NCBI RefSeq assembly: GCF_000146065.2
Contig: NC_020449.1
Location: 310,001-374,000, forward strand
From: Candidatus Cloacimonas acidaminovorans str. Evry
Lineage (GTDB): Bacteria > Cloacimonadota > Cloacimonadia > Cloacimonadales > Cloacimonadaceae
Reading direction: 5' to 3'
Length of the DNA: 64,000 bases
Part shown: piece by piece, positions 36,534 through 45,417 of the stretch
Layout of the letters: each line of letters starts with the position of its first letter
Position numbering within the stretch: position 1 is the first letter of the stretch
Program-made: the position numbers and the translations under genes
The notes under the pieces: generated by a model
What the model saw: only the letters and a program-made list of their open reading frames with translations
Told to the model about the DNA's origin: nothing
Database searches by the model: none

Positions 36534-37994
36534 CTACAATTTCAGCTGCATTTGCAATTCATAAAAATCTTTCCGGTTATCAATTATCTGAACTTTCTGG
36601 CGTTGTTCAAGATACCATTGATTGAGATGATCTTCCTGTAATTTTGCTTCTGCGTCGGCAATGATTTTCTTTTTATCTTTTTCCCAGAGAGTTAAGTCGG
36701 GATATTGGCGTTTGGTAACGAGGGCAAGATACCAGTGTTTTTCATTTTCTATAAGAGGTGTAAAAGAGCCCTCGGGAGTATTTAAAATTGCAGTATTCAA
36801 AGAGGGAATTTTGCCTAAGGGTTTAATTTCGTTATCGGCAATCACTTTTTCCGCTTCAATAACCGCAATGCTATCTCTAATTGCTGCTTCCAAATATGTT
36901 TCCGGTGTTTCACTTTGCATAAAATTTTGCACATAATTTTCCATTGTGTACATTCGTTTAGCGCGATTTGCCCGGATAATCATTTCCTGTTTCTTAATCT
37001 CAAAATCAATGTAATATTCAGGGATTTCACTTTTCAGTTCCAAAACCAGAATATCCCCTGTAGGAGCATAAAAAATATCCGGAATGGAACCAACGGGATT
37101 ATTGAAGGCAAAAGAAACCAAATCGGGAGCACGACCTATATGAGGAATAATTTGATCCTGGGAATTAAAATAGGTACTTTCTTCCAGAGGAATGTTCATT
37201 TCTTCCGCTGCCTTTTGTAAACCTACTTCTTTTGCCCGGTTATAAAGTGCTGTGCTTAAAATTTTATTTTCCTGTGCCTTTTGTTCCGCATTTTCTGCTT
37301 TACTCAAATTGCCTGGAAAACGAGCCAGAAGATAGCTGCGTCCATTTTCTCTTTTAAATTCATCTTTATGGGCTTCATAGAATGCTCGGACTTCATCATC
37401 AGTAGCATTAACAGAAGTCAATTTATTGTAATCAAAATGAATAATTTTGGCACTGGCATAATCATTTTCTTTCAGCCAGGCATTTTTAACGCTATCCGGA
37501 TTGGCTTTTACCTCATTTTTAATGGTTTTAATCAGTTTGTTATAGGAATAGAGGTCACGGGAATAATTCATAACTTCCCGTTTAAAATCGGGATGGTCTT
37601 TTAATGCCTGTTCATATTTGGCTTTATCAAATTTGCCATTGGTTTGAAAATCCTTAATCTGTTTAATTTCTGCGGGAATATTTTTCTTGATTTCTGCTTC
37701 CAGTTCGGCATCGGTAACTTTTATTTTACCAGCTTTTATTGCCTGGTCATAAACATACATCCCGATAAGCTCTTCCCAGTATTGATTATTCAATTTAATG
37801 CTATCCTGCTTGGTGAGGACTTTTCCTTTTCCGTGATATTGGAGATATGATTTAAATCCATCATTAAATTTTTTGTAATTGTATTCCCGATCTCCAATTT
37901 TACCGACTAAAGCATTGGGATCGGGCTTGGCAGAGATTAGGGACATTGTCCACAATAAACATATTGCCAAAACGATTTGCACTTTATATTTCAT
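36534..37994 (-). CDS. Periplasmic peptidyl-prolyl isomerase/chaperone, PpiD/SurA-like
   Basis: A 486-aa exported protein with a signal peptide (VQIVLAICLLWTMSLISA). The N-terminal helical SurA_N region (VGKIGDREYNYKKFND, NQYWEELIGMYVYDQAIKAG) is followed by parvulin-like segments near the centre and a C-terminal helix pair. Parvulin active-site residues are not fully recognisable, so it may act mainly as a chaperone. The ribosome site is TGAGGAGTAAG. Confidence 0.72.
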   Translation of the reverse strand: MKYKVQIVLAICLLWTMSLISAKPDPNALVGKIGDREYNYKKFNDGFKSYLQYHGKGKVLTKQDSIKLNNQYWEELIGMYVYDQAIKAGKIKVTDAELEAEIKKNIPAEIKQIKDFQTNGKFDKAKYEQALKDHPDFKREVMNYSRDLYSYNKLIKTIKNEVKANPDSVKNAWLKENDYASAKIIHFDYNKLTSVNATDDEVRAFYEAHKDEFKRENGRSYLLARFPGNLSKAENAEQKAQENKILSTALYNRAKEVGLQKAAEEMNIPLEESTYFNSQDQIIPHIGRAPDLVSFAFNNPVGSIPDIFYAPTGDILVLELKSEIPEYYIDFEIKKQEMIIRANRAKRMYTMENYVQNFMQSETPETYLEAAIRDSIAVIEAEKVIADNEIKPLGKIPSLNTAILNTPEGSFTPLIENEKHWYLALVTKRQYPDLTLWEKDKKKIIADAEAKLQEDHLNQWYLEQRQKVQIIDNRKDFYELQMQLKL

Positions 37995-38119
37995 TTCTTA
38001 CTCCTCAAAATAAGAGACGCAATTGCCTCTATAAAACAATACTTTTGAAACAATGCTTTTACTGCAAGAAAAAAATTGCACCGGCGTCCGGGAAAACGAT
38101 ATCTTGCCATTTTTAATTT

Positions 38120-38153
38120 GTGTAGCCGGAGCTCACTGCAACTCCGGCTTCAC
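38120..38153. repeat. Short derivative of the GTGTAGCCGGAG element
   Basis: GTGTAGCCGGAG at 38120 pairs with CTCCGGCTTCACA ending at 38153 around about ten bases. It shares its left end with the element at 31050 but lacks the interior. It lies in the 619-base divergent region before the HIT gene, which otherwise holds array B and a promoter. Confidence 0.6.
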
Positions 38154-38273
38154 AATCTGTCGCAAGTTATATTGCGCATGTAAAGATAGCGGAAATAATA
38201 AAAATGTTAAGACGCAAATGGCTCCTGATTTTTATTGTGTTTGAAAGGGAGGTTTACATTCCAGTTTAATCTT

Positions 38274-38354
38274 GTAATAACCAAGTAACATTCAAGTAAC
38301 AACTCCGTAACGAAACTACGGAAGTGTTACGGAAGTGTTACGGAGTCGTTACTT
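38274..38354. repeat. 11-bp-phased dyad array B (GTAAC/GTTAC)
   Basis: GTAAC at 38285, 38296 and 38307 (with GTAAT at 38274) is mirrored by GTTAC at 38326, 38337 and 38348; all steps are 11 bases. Positions 38294-38311 pair with 38337-38354 over 18 bases with one mismatch around a 25-base loop. It shares about 90 bases with array A, so the two have a common origin. This one lies between divergent genes. Confidence 0.9.
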
Positions 38355-38563
38355 AATCGTCTATATACCAAGCAAATACACATCTTCAAACAAGAAAGGC
38401 AAAACATACAGCTAACTATATAATATTATAGTGAGTTAAAAGGATAAAGAGATTTCTTACCTTATTTATTTACATCTATATTACAGCAGATTTTAGCAAA
38501 GAATAAGCGATACTGAAACATTATACTTAGCGCGCTTGTTTTTATTCCCTGCCAAACATTATT

Positions 38564-38592
38564 TTGGCTTAGCTGAAAGAATGAATTATAAT
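38564..38592 (+). promoter_or_regulatory. Promoter for the HIT/subtilase genes
   Basis: TTGGCT (38564-38569), a 17-base spacer and TATAAT (38587-38592). The predicted start is near 38599, close to GAGGTAA before the ATG at 38614. Confidence 0.6.
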
Positions 38593-38613
38593 ATAAAAAA
38601 GAGGTAACAACTT

Positions 38614-38967
38614 ATGGCTTGTGAATTTTGTAATCTTGATTGCTCAGTTTATCTGGCAGAAAATGAACATTTTTTTGCAATTTGGGATAAATATCCTGTT
38701 AGCAAGGGTCATACCCTGATTATTTCCAAGCGTCATACACCCGATTATTTTAATCTAAATGCGGAAGAAGCGATTTCTTTGCACGATATAACTCTGAAAG
38801 TGAAAAAAGTTTTAGAGGAAAAATTTGAGCCGCGTGGTTACAATTTGGCTATGAATTGCGGTTCTGTTGCGGGACAAAGTATTCCCCATTTTCATCTGCA
38901 TATCATTCCTCGTTTCGGTAAAGGAGATAAAGGTCTTTTTCCAAGAAGGCGAGAATCCGTTTTTTAG
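38614..38967 (+). CDS. HIT-family nucleotide-binding hydrolase
   Basis: A 117-aa histidine-triad protein with the triad IPHFHLHIIPR and an N-terminal CEFCNLD zinc or cysteine motif. Proteins of this family hydrolyse AMP-linked or dinucleoside substrates. GAGGTAA precedes the ATG. The stop is nine bases before the subtilase gene, with which it shares a transcript. Confidence 0.9.
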   Translation: MACEFCNLDCSVYLAENEHFFAIWDKYPVSKGHTLIISKRHTPDYFNLNAEEAISLHDITLKVKKVLEEKFEPRGYNLAMNCGSVAGQSIPHFHLHIIPRFGKGDKGLFPRRRESVF

Positions 38968-38976
38968 GAGGCGGAA

Positions 38977-41976
38977 ATGAAACATTTTACCGTTTTTTTA
39001 GCTTTATTGGTTGCTTTTGGACTTTTTGCCGCTGATTTAAAGGAAAATGAAGGAACGGCTATTTTTAAGCTGAAACCGGAATTTCGTTCTTCTTTACAAA
39101 AGTCCGATAATCGCACAGGAATTGCGTCTATAGATGAAAAACTGCAGAAATTGCAGGTCAGTTCCTTAAACCCTAAATTCAGCATTTCGCCGCAAAAAAG
39201 AGAGAAATGTGAACTTTCTCTAATTTTTACAGTGCAAAGTCCTTATCCGCCTCAGGCAGTTGTAAATTTACTTTCTTCTGACCCCTGTGTGCAATATGCG
39301 GAAATTGTTTATCCCGATGTCATTTTTGCTGTTCCCAATGACGAGCATTATTCAGAATCTCTCTATTTTGCTTTTCTGGAGGCAGAATCCGCCTGGGATA
39401 TTCATAAAGGTGAAAATGGCACTCAACCTGTAATTATTGCTCTGGTAGATACCGGCTGCAGATGGACTCATCCTGATTTGGCAGAAAATATTTGGCAAAA
39501 TTTAGGGGAAGATTTCAACCACAATGGTTACACAATTTATTATAACGGAAGCACTTGGGTTATGGATACGGGTGACTTGAATGGAATTGATGATGATGGA
39601 AATGGAAAAATTGATGACCTCATTGGTTGGGATTTTATCGCTACCAGTTCCGGTGGTGAATCCAATAATCCTTATGAAAGCAGTGGTCATGGCACAACCG
39701 TTTCCGGAATTCTTTCTGCCAGAACAAATAATACAATCGGAGTCAGTTCCCTTGCCTGGAATTTAACTTTAATGCCCGTTTCCTGCAGTTATCCTGGCTC
39801 AAGTTCAATATATAATGGCTATCAGGGTATTATTTATGCGGCTGAAAACGGAGCGGACATCATAAATTGCAGTTGGGGTGGAACTACTTATTCGCAGGCA
39901 AATCAGGAAGCTATAAATTATGCTTATTCTTTAGGGTCTATTATTGTTGCAGCTGCCGGTAATAGTAATAACACAGTTCCTGTCTATCCATCCGCCTATC
40001 AAAATGTTTTGGCAGTAGCTGCTCTGCAAAATAACGGAGTGAAATCTTCCGTTTCTTGTTACGGTGCATTTGTGGATGTCGGTGCTCCTACGGGTTCCAT
40101 TGGCACTCTTTCCGGAAGTGGTTATACGACAGTTAGTAATGCTACTTCTTATGCCAGTCCTGTAGGGAGCTCTTTAGCGGGCTTAATCAAATCATATTAT
40201 CCCGAAATCAGCCAAAGTGCTCTTCTCAATAGAATCAAAGGAAGTTGCGATGATGTGGATGCAGTAAATCCCGGAAAAGAAAATCTTTTGGGTGAAGGCA
40301 AATTGAATGCAAGGCGTGCTCTGCAAGAAGATAATCCTCTTCCTGATGAGGAAATCCGCCTTGCCTTAATAGAAAATAGAGGTGCTACAGACGCTAATGG
40401 AAATTTGGCAGTGGAGCCAGGGGAAACATTTTCGGTAAATCTGTTGTTGAGAAGTTACGGTGAATATTCTGCTTATGGCACTTTTACTATTTCTACTACC
40501 AATCCTAATGTAAATATCCTTTCCGGTAGCCACAATCAAAGCATTCCAGCCGATGCTTATTTTACTTTGGAAGAGGTCTTTAATATTTATGTTCTGCCAA
40601 CTGCAACTTCTCAATATGTAACCTTCAATTTGCAGACAACTGCGGATTTACCCGTTGTGGCAGGAAATAACCTATCTTTTAGCATTCTTATTAATGCCGG
40701 AGGAATATTTGTTTGGGAAGGCATTTCCGGCGGAAGAGATATGAGCGGAACCTTTATTAAAAACACTTTGCAGAATTTGGGTTATAATTGTGTTTACGGA
40801 ACTACTTTTCCTGCTTCATTTTATAGCTTTGATGCGGTTTTTTTAAGTTTTGGTGCGGTAGGCAGTAATATCGTGCGTTTTGATAAACCCTATATGTTTA
40901 ATGCCCTTTATAATTATTTAATTTCCGGTGGCAGGGTCTATATTGAAGGCGTTGATGTTGTCGGTTTTGATTTAACTTACTATCTTCCAGATATTCAAGG
41001 TGAATTGGATGCTTATGAAGTTCTTTGGCCCCTTTTGGGAATAATCAGTGCCGAAGATGGCGTAACTAATGCTATAGATAACCTTAGCGGTGTTTCTTAT
41101 ACACCTTCCTCTGGAATGCTGTTTACCTCTTCTTCGCAAACCAAAGTGGATTATATAGACCGCTTTACAGAGCTCTATCCTTATGCCAGAAGTGCATTTG
41201 AAGAAAGTGATTACGGATGTGTAGCCGTAGCTTGTGCCGGTGGCTATAATCAACGGAGTTTTGTCTTCAGCTATGCTTTGAGCGAATTGACGGATGGCAC
41301 TTTTCCCAATACCAGAGCAAACCTTGTAACTCGCATAATGGATTTCTTCATGGCAGAGGAAGTTACTCTGCCGGTTGAGCTTACATCTTTTTATGCTACC
41401 TACTCTAATGGGGGTAATATCTACTGGAATACCGCTTCCGAAAACAATTTGCTGGGCTACAATCTTTACCGGAATAGCAATTTATCTTTGTCCAATGCGG
41501 TTAAACTGAATGCTGCAATTATCCCGGCAACAGGTTGTGCAACGGGAAATAATTATCGCTATTACGATTCTGACACTGCTTTGTCCGATACTTTATATTA
41601 TTGGTTGGAATCGGTTTCTTACAGCGGTTTTACTCAGGTTTTTGGTCCTGCTGTTCTGATAGTGCCTTTTACTGAACCCGAAACACCTCCTCTGCCACCT
41701 GATAAAATTGAATATTTAAGCGCTTATCCCAATCCTTTTGGCAATTCTGTTTTTTTGGAATTGAAAATTGCTTTTCCCGCTCCTGTTACGGTGAAGGTCT
41801 ATAATATTAAGGGACAATTGATTAGAAACTGGGAATATCCTTATCTGGAAACAGGAATTCATCACCTTTCCTGGGATGGCTTGGATAATAAACAGCGCAA
41901 CACTACTTCCGGAATCTATTTGATGGTGGTTAAAACACAGGAACGAACATTTACCCGTAAATTGTTAAAAATGTGA
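38977..41976 (+). CDS. Secreted subtilisin-like serine protease with C-terminal sorting domain
   Basis: A 999-aa S8 peptidase. A signal peptide (FTVFLALLVAFGLFA) is followed by an inhibitor-like propeptide to about residue 130. The catalytic triad is D158 in VDTGC, H238 in SSGHGTTVSG and S391 in TSYASP, with N329 as oxyanion residue. The DDDGNGKIDD stretch may bind calcium. A second region includes an Ig-like segment and a GATase-like fold; the C-terminus YPNPFGNSVFLELK...YNIKGQLI is the FlgD/T9SS sorting pattern. It is probably exported to the cell surface. Confidence 0.9.
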   Translation: MKHFTVFLALLVAFGLFAADLKENEGTAIFKLKPEFRSSLQKSDNRTGIASIDEKLQKLQVSSLNPKFSISPQKREKCELSLIFTVQSPYPPQAVVNLLSSDPCVQYAEIVYPDVIFAVPNDEHYSESLYFAFLEAESAWDIHKGENGTQPVIIALVDTGCRWTHPDLAENIWQNLGEDFNHNGYTIYYNGSTWVMDTGDLNGIDDDGNGKIDDLIGWDFIATSSGGESNNPYESSGHGTTVSGILSARTNNTIGVSSLAWNLTLMPVSCSYPGSSSIYNGYQGIIYAAENGADIINCSWGGTTYSQANQEAINYAYSLGSIIVAAAGNSNNTVPVYPSAYQNVLAVAALQNNGVKSSVSCYGAFVDVGAPTGSIGTLSGSGYTTVSNATSYASPVGSSLAGLIKSYYPEISQSALLNRIKGSCDDVDAVNPGKENLLGEGKLNARRALQEDNPLPDEEIRLALIENRGATDANGNLAVEPGETFSVNLLLRSYGEYSAYGTFTISTTNPNVNILSGSHNQSIPADAYFTLEEVFNIYVLPTATSQYVTFNLQTTADLPVVAGNNLSFSILINAGGIFVWEGISGGRDMSGTFIKNTLQNLGYNCVYGTTFPASFYSFDAVFLSFGAVGSNIVRFDKPYMFNALYNYLISGGRVYIEGVDVVGFDLTYYLPDIQGELDAYEVLWPLLGIISAEDGVTNAIDNLSGVSYTPSSGMLFTSSSQTKVDYIDRFTELYPYARSAFEESDYGCVAVACAGGYNQRSFVFSYALSELTDGTFPNTRANLVTRIMDFFMAEEVTLPVELTSFYATYSNGGNIYWNTASENNLLGYNLYRNSNLSLSNAVKLNAAIIPATGCATGNNYRYYDSDTALSDTLYYWLESVSYSGFTQVFGPAVLIVPFTEPETPPLPPDKIEYLSAYPNPFGNSVFLELKIAFPAPVTVKVYNIKGQLIRNWEYPYLETGIHHLSWDGLDNKQRNTTSGIYLMVVKTQERTFTRKLLKM

Positions 41977-42007
41977 GTGGTGAGATAGTGCTATCTCGCT
42001 ATTTTTC
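41976..42007 (+). terminator. Hairpin terminator after the subtilase gene
   Basis: GAGATAG (41982-41988) and CTATCTC (41991-41997) pair around TG, followed by GCTATTTTTCT. It fills the 83-base convergent gap before the restriction-modification genes; on the other strand the T run is poorer. Confidence 0.5.
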
Positions 42008-42059
42008 TCTTATGATACAGCCCTAATATATTCGTTTCTAACCCTATATTTATGTTACA

Positions 42060-43112
42060 TTAAAACATCTTGCTTAATTCATTATAGCGATTCCTATTAT
42101 AATCGGGATTGATAATGTGTTGATTGAAAACACGAGTTAAGTTTCGGTTATTATTTATTTTTTCTTTTATCAACTCGCTATATTGCGCTATTTCCATTTC
42201 GCTGAATAGATTCCATTTTTCCAAGATGCTCATTATGTTAGAGTTATAATTACCATTAAAACTTTGGACTATATTGTAATTATCCATAAATTCCGGTGTG
42301 GCAATTGTATTAATTATGTTTATCAAGAATTCCATTGTGTCTTTCTGTCCAGAAAGATAATCCCAAAGCTCACTGGCAAGCAAAACTTCTTTGGGATCAA
42401 AGAAATCATTCCCACAAATAATACTATTGAGGAATCGGGGTTTATTATAACTGCAAGGTGATTCAATATCTTCATCTACTGTTGGATCAAAAGGAAAACC
42501 AATATGAAAATGAACTTCTTTATCTGGATATTTATTTTGCAATGCAGTCCTTCCGATTAGTATTTTTTGTTTTTCACTTTTCATCTCACCTGAATTTGGT
42601 TTAACTGTTTTCATTTCTATTGCCTCAATACTATTTTGGTCTATCCAAAAAACATCTGCACTAAATCCCTGGGTTTCCATTAAGTCGTTTTCCCCTGCCT
42701 TAGGAATAGCTTGCAGTTCTCTTTCTAAATCGGGTTTCTTATTTCTATTGGATAAATCCGTCATTATGTCCATAATAGCTTTTTGTTGTTCTTCCGTAAT
42801 ATATAGAGCCCCTGAGCGAGCAGAAGTAAATTCTCTTTTTTCGCCTCCACTAAGGATATGAGCTACTTTTTCAAAAAAAACCTGACCCAAAGTTGTATTT
42901 AAACCATGTAACCAGCTACTCAATCCAATGAGCTCATAATTATTTATCTGATACCGTTCCATTTTATCATAAAATGCCTGCAAAAAGGCCTTATGAAAAG
43001 GAGCATTACGGTTACGAGAGAGATCAGAAGGAAATTCCTCAAACCTTCTATAGAGGATTTTAATTACCACTTCCGATATCTTTTGAGTTTTGTCTGCAGA
43101 GAACTTATTCAT
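42060..43112 (-). CDS. Type II restriction endonuclease, TdeIII/MjaII-like
   Basis: A 350-aa protein that looks like the TdeIII family of restriction enzymes, whose known members recognise GGNCC. The segment SADVFWIDQNSIEAIEMKTVK gives a PD-(D/E)xK-type active site (D153, E166, K168). It starts four bases after the methyltransferase stop, so the two form a pair. The recognition sequence is inferred from the family only. Lysine- and Asn-rich composition differs from the flanking genes, which suits acquisition by transfer. Confidence 0.75.
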   Translation of the reverse strand: MNKFSADKTQKISEVVIKILYRRFEEFPSDLSRNRNAPFHKAFLQAFYDKMERYQINNYELIGLSSWLHGLNTTLGQVFFEKVAHILSGGEKREFTSARSGALYITEEQQKAIMDIMTDLSNRNKKPDLERELQAIPKAGENDLMETQGFSADVFWIDQNSIEAIEMKTVKPNSGEMKSEKQKILIGRTALQNKYPDKEVHFHIGFPFDPTVDEDIESPCSYNKPRFLNSIICGNDFFDPKEVLLASELWDYLSGQKDTMEFLINIINTIATPEFMDNYNIVQSFNGNYNSNIMSILEKWNLFSEMEIAQYSELIKEKINNNRNLTRVFNQHIINPDYNRNRYNELSKMF

Positions 43113-43116
43113 TCAA

Positions 43117-44706
43117 TTACTTCTCCCGTAAATGGAATATAACTTCCGAATAAGCAGTTTTATCTTTTTCGGTTCTGTTTAAAACAGGTCTTTTATATTG
43201 ATTAACAATTCTCATCCCGGCAATTTCAGCTATCTGAGGATATAAATTATATTTATCGTTTGCCACTAAAAATACATTATAGTTTGCTGCTAAAAATTTC
43301 TTACAATTAAGTAAAACCTGAACAATGCTTTCGCTGTAACTTTTTCTTGCTTCATACCCTTGCCCTTTATATAAAGGACCAATTTCCAGTTCATCATTAC
43401 GCTCAAAGTTAAAGAGATCATAAGCATAAGCATGCTGTTCGTGATAATTGATTAATCCTACATAGGGGGGAGAAGTAAAAATTCCGTTTATTCCATTCAC
43501 TTTAATTTTTTCGGCAAAATCGGGATTTACTTGTTTTACTTTGTCATAGATATCAATAGTTCTGCTATCACCGGTTACACATACTTGAGTGCTATTTGTT
43601 CTTAAGGCAGCAAATTGCATTACTCTTTTTAATGTATCTTTAGAATAGGTTTCCCACCATTTTAAAATTGAAAATTGTGGCTTGCATATTTTTCCATGTT
43701 TTTTGCAATAATAAGTTGCAGTTACAGGTTCAATTAAAGTAGCCAGATCTGAATGAGTAGTAGCTCTACAACTCCTCATAGTTCGGCTAAGAATAATACT
43801 GGCAAGTTTACGGTTATTAACATTATCAATTTTTCTTAATTCCTTTGCTTGCTTTTCCAGCTCTTCTCTAATTTGTTGAGAGAACCATTTATCCAAAAAG
43901 GTTTCAGATTTATCCTGCTGTAATTTGATTGCATATTTATCAATTAAACTGTAGTAAATTGGCAAAAACTCTTTTTCCTTCTCCTCAGTATAACTTTTCT
44001 CATCTATTAAGTTATGTGCCACTTTGTATTTAAACTCCGGAACTGGAAAGAACTTCTTGTTAAATTTGCTTAGTTCCTCAAGCAATTCCTGTTCAAATTC
44101 AAATACCTTGGAATACATCAGATAATGTTTTAGATTATTAGTCAGTTTATTTAGTTCAAAACTCAAACTCTGAAGATCATATCCCATTATTTTAGTACTG
44201 GATATTAAAACATTGAAAGCAGAAACATCAATACCTATAGCATTAATACCTAATTCATTAGCTTGCACTAAAGTTGTTCCGCTACCAACAAATGGGTCAA
44301 GAACAATGTCTCCAGGATGAAAAAATACCTCCTGCTTAAAGTTATCTGTGTGAGTATCTAAAAAATACTCAACTAACTGTGGAATAAATTTACCCTTATA
44401 AGGATGTAATCTGTGCACATGTTTCGTTGTTTCTGCTTCTGTATATTTATCAAAAGCCAGAACCCAATTTAAATCTTCACCAAGTTGCTGAGTCCATTCT
44501 TCCTTTTTATTATGGCTAATATTATGGTAATATTCTGCCAATTCTTCTTTTAACACATAGCATTGTCCATTCTCACCATATTTTTTGATTCTTCCATATT
44601 GAACTAAATACGCAATATTGGAAGAGGTAACCTTTTTCCCTAATTTTTGGGTTGCCCATTTACTGGCTTGTTTTATGCTTAAATATTCCTTTTCGGGCAT
44701 AGACAT
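43117..44706 (-). CDS. DNA N4-cytosine/adenine methyltransferase with N-terminal HTH
   Basis: A 529-aa amino-methyltransferase. SAM motif I is DPFVGSGTT (137-145) and catalytic motif IV is TSPPY (411-415), the SPPY form common in N4-cytosine enzymes. Motif I precedes IV by about 270 residues, an alpha-like arrangement with the target-recognition part between. The first 60 residues (IKQASKWATQKLGKKVTSSNIAYL) form a helix-turn-helix that may autoregulate or bind DNA. GGAG precedes the ATG at 44706. It protects host DNA from the adjacent endonuclease. Confidence 0.85.
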   Translation of the reverse strand: MSMPEKEYLSIKQASKWATQKLGKKVTSSNIAYLVQYGRIKKYGENGQCYVLKEELAEYYHNISHNKKEEWTQQLGEDLNWVLAFDKYTEAETTKHVHRLHPYKGKFIPQLVEYFLDTHTDNFKQEVFFHPGDIVLDPFVGSGTTLVQANELGINAIGIDVSAFNVLISSTKIMGYDLQSLSFELNKLTNNLKHYLMYSKVFEFEQELLEELSKFNKKFFPVPEFKYKVAHNLIDEKSYTEEKEKEFLPIYYSLIDKYAIKLQQDKSETFLDKWFSQQIREELEKQAKELRKIDNVNNRKLASIILSRTMRSCRATTHSDLATLIEPVTATYYCKKHGKICKPQFSILKWWETYSKDTLKRVMQFAALRTNSTQVCVTGDSRTIDIYDKVKQVNPDFAEKIKVNGINGIFTSPPYVGLINYHEQHAYAYDLFNFERNDELEIGPLYKGQGYEARKSYSESIVQVLLNCKKFLAANYNVFLVANDKYNLYPQIAEIAGMRIVNQYKRPVLNRTEKDKTAYSEVIFHLREK

Positions 44707-45049
44707 ATTTGATCTCCATTCTCATATATGCAAACTAAAATTTTACAATTTATAGAAACGATAAGTATACATTTAGCGACCTTTTATATATGTCAAGACC
44801 AAAATTCTTTATCCAGTTTCTATTTATTATTATCAAAGCTAAAAAAATGGAACGAGGATAACTGGATCGACTGGATCAATAGGAATAGTTTTTTTGTACT
44901 GTTTATAAGAACAAGGATAATAAACGAAGAACTTCAAAATAAGAACTCGCCATAACATACTAATTTAGATAATGTTCTAATCGCTAAAACTTCGCTTCTA
45001 AAATTAATCTGTGAAATTCGTGAGCGGCAACTTTTTATCTATGCGGGGC
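44707..45049. other. AT-rich intergenic spacer, no gene
   Basis: No convincing gene. On the minus strand TTGACA at 44796-44791 could be a -35 box for the methyltransferase, but a -10 box at normal spacing is weak (ATGTAT). A 75-codon + strand frame at 44728-44955 has low-complexity composition and no ribosome site. CTGGATCGACTGGATCA near 44860 is a small direct repeat. Confidence 0.4.
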
Positions 45050-45084
45050 AAACAAAAACGCCACTACATTTTAGCAGTGGCGTT
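45050..45084 (-). terminator. Terminator after the zinc-ribbon gene
   Basis: Read on the minus strand, AACGCCACT (45084-45076) pairs with AGTGGCGTT (45065-45057), followed by a TTTTTGTTTG run. It ends the zinc-ribbon transcript 18 bases after the stop. Confidence 0.8.
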
Positions 45085-45101
45085 AACAGATTAGAAACTA
45101 T

Positions 45102-45275
45102 CTAATTAGATTGTCTGCGTCTGTTACGATTAAACTGTGCCTTTTTTGCCTTACGACATTCGGGGCAGCGTTTGGGCTCGTTCTGAAGGCCTTTTTCCTT
45201 ATAGAATTCCTGTTCACCTTCAGTGAAAACGAATTCTCTGGAGCAGTCCTGGCAAATGAGTGTTCTGTCTGGCAT
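45102..45275 (-). CDS. Small zinc-ribbon protein
   Basis: A 57-aa protein with CQDCSREFVFTEGEQEFY followed by CPECRKAKK, the four-cysteine probable zinc-ribbon family (zf-trcl type). These small basic-tailed proteins probably bind nucleic acid; the role is unknown. The ATG at 45275 has AAGGAG 8 bases upstream; a longer frame from 45308 has no ribosome site. It is a single-gene transcript with its own terminator. Confidence 0.8.
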   Translation of the reverse strand: MPDRTLICQDCSREFVFTEGEQEFYKEKGLQNEPKRCPECRKAKKAQFNRNRRRQSN

Positions 45276-45417
45276 TTGGTATCTCCTTTTATTAACGGGA
45301 TCGAACATTCTGGTCCAAAGGCACTCCCGTAATAGAAGGAATTGGCTTAGGGCGAATGTTGAATCGCATTTGTAAATACCCTTTTTTAGTTTTCAAATTT
45401 CTGTCAATTTATTTTTT

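Noticed and set aside
44728-44955. 75-codon frame upstream of the methyltransferase
   Set aside because: No ribosome site, low-complexity composition and internal repeats; probably chance.
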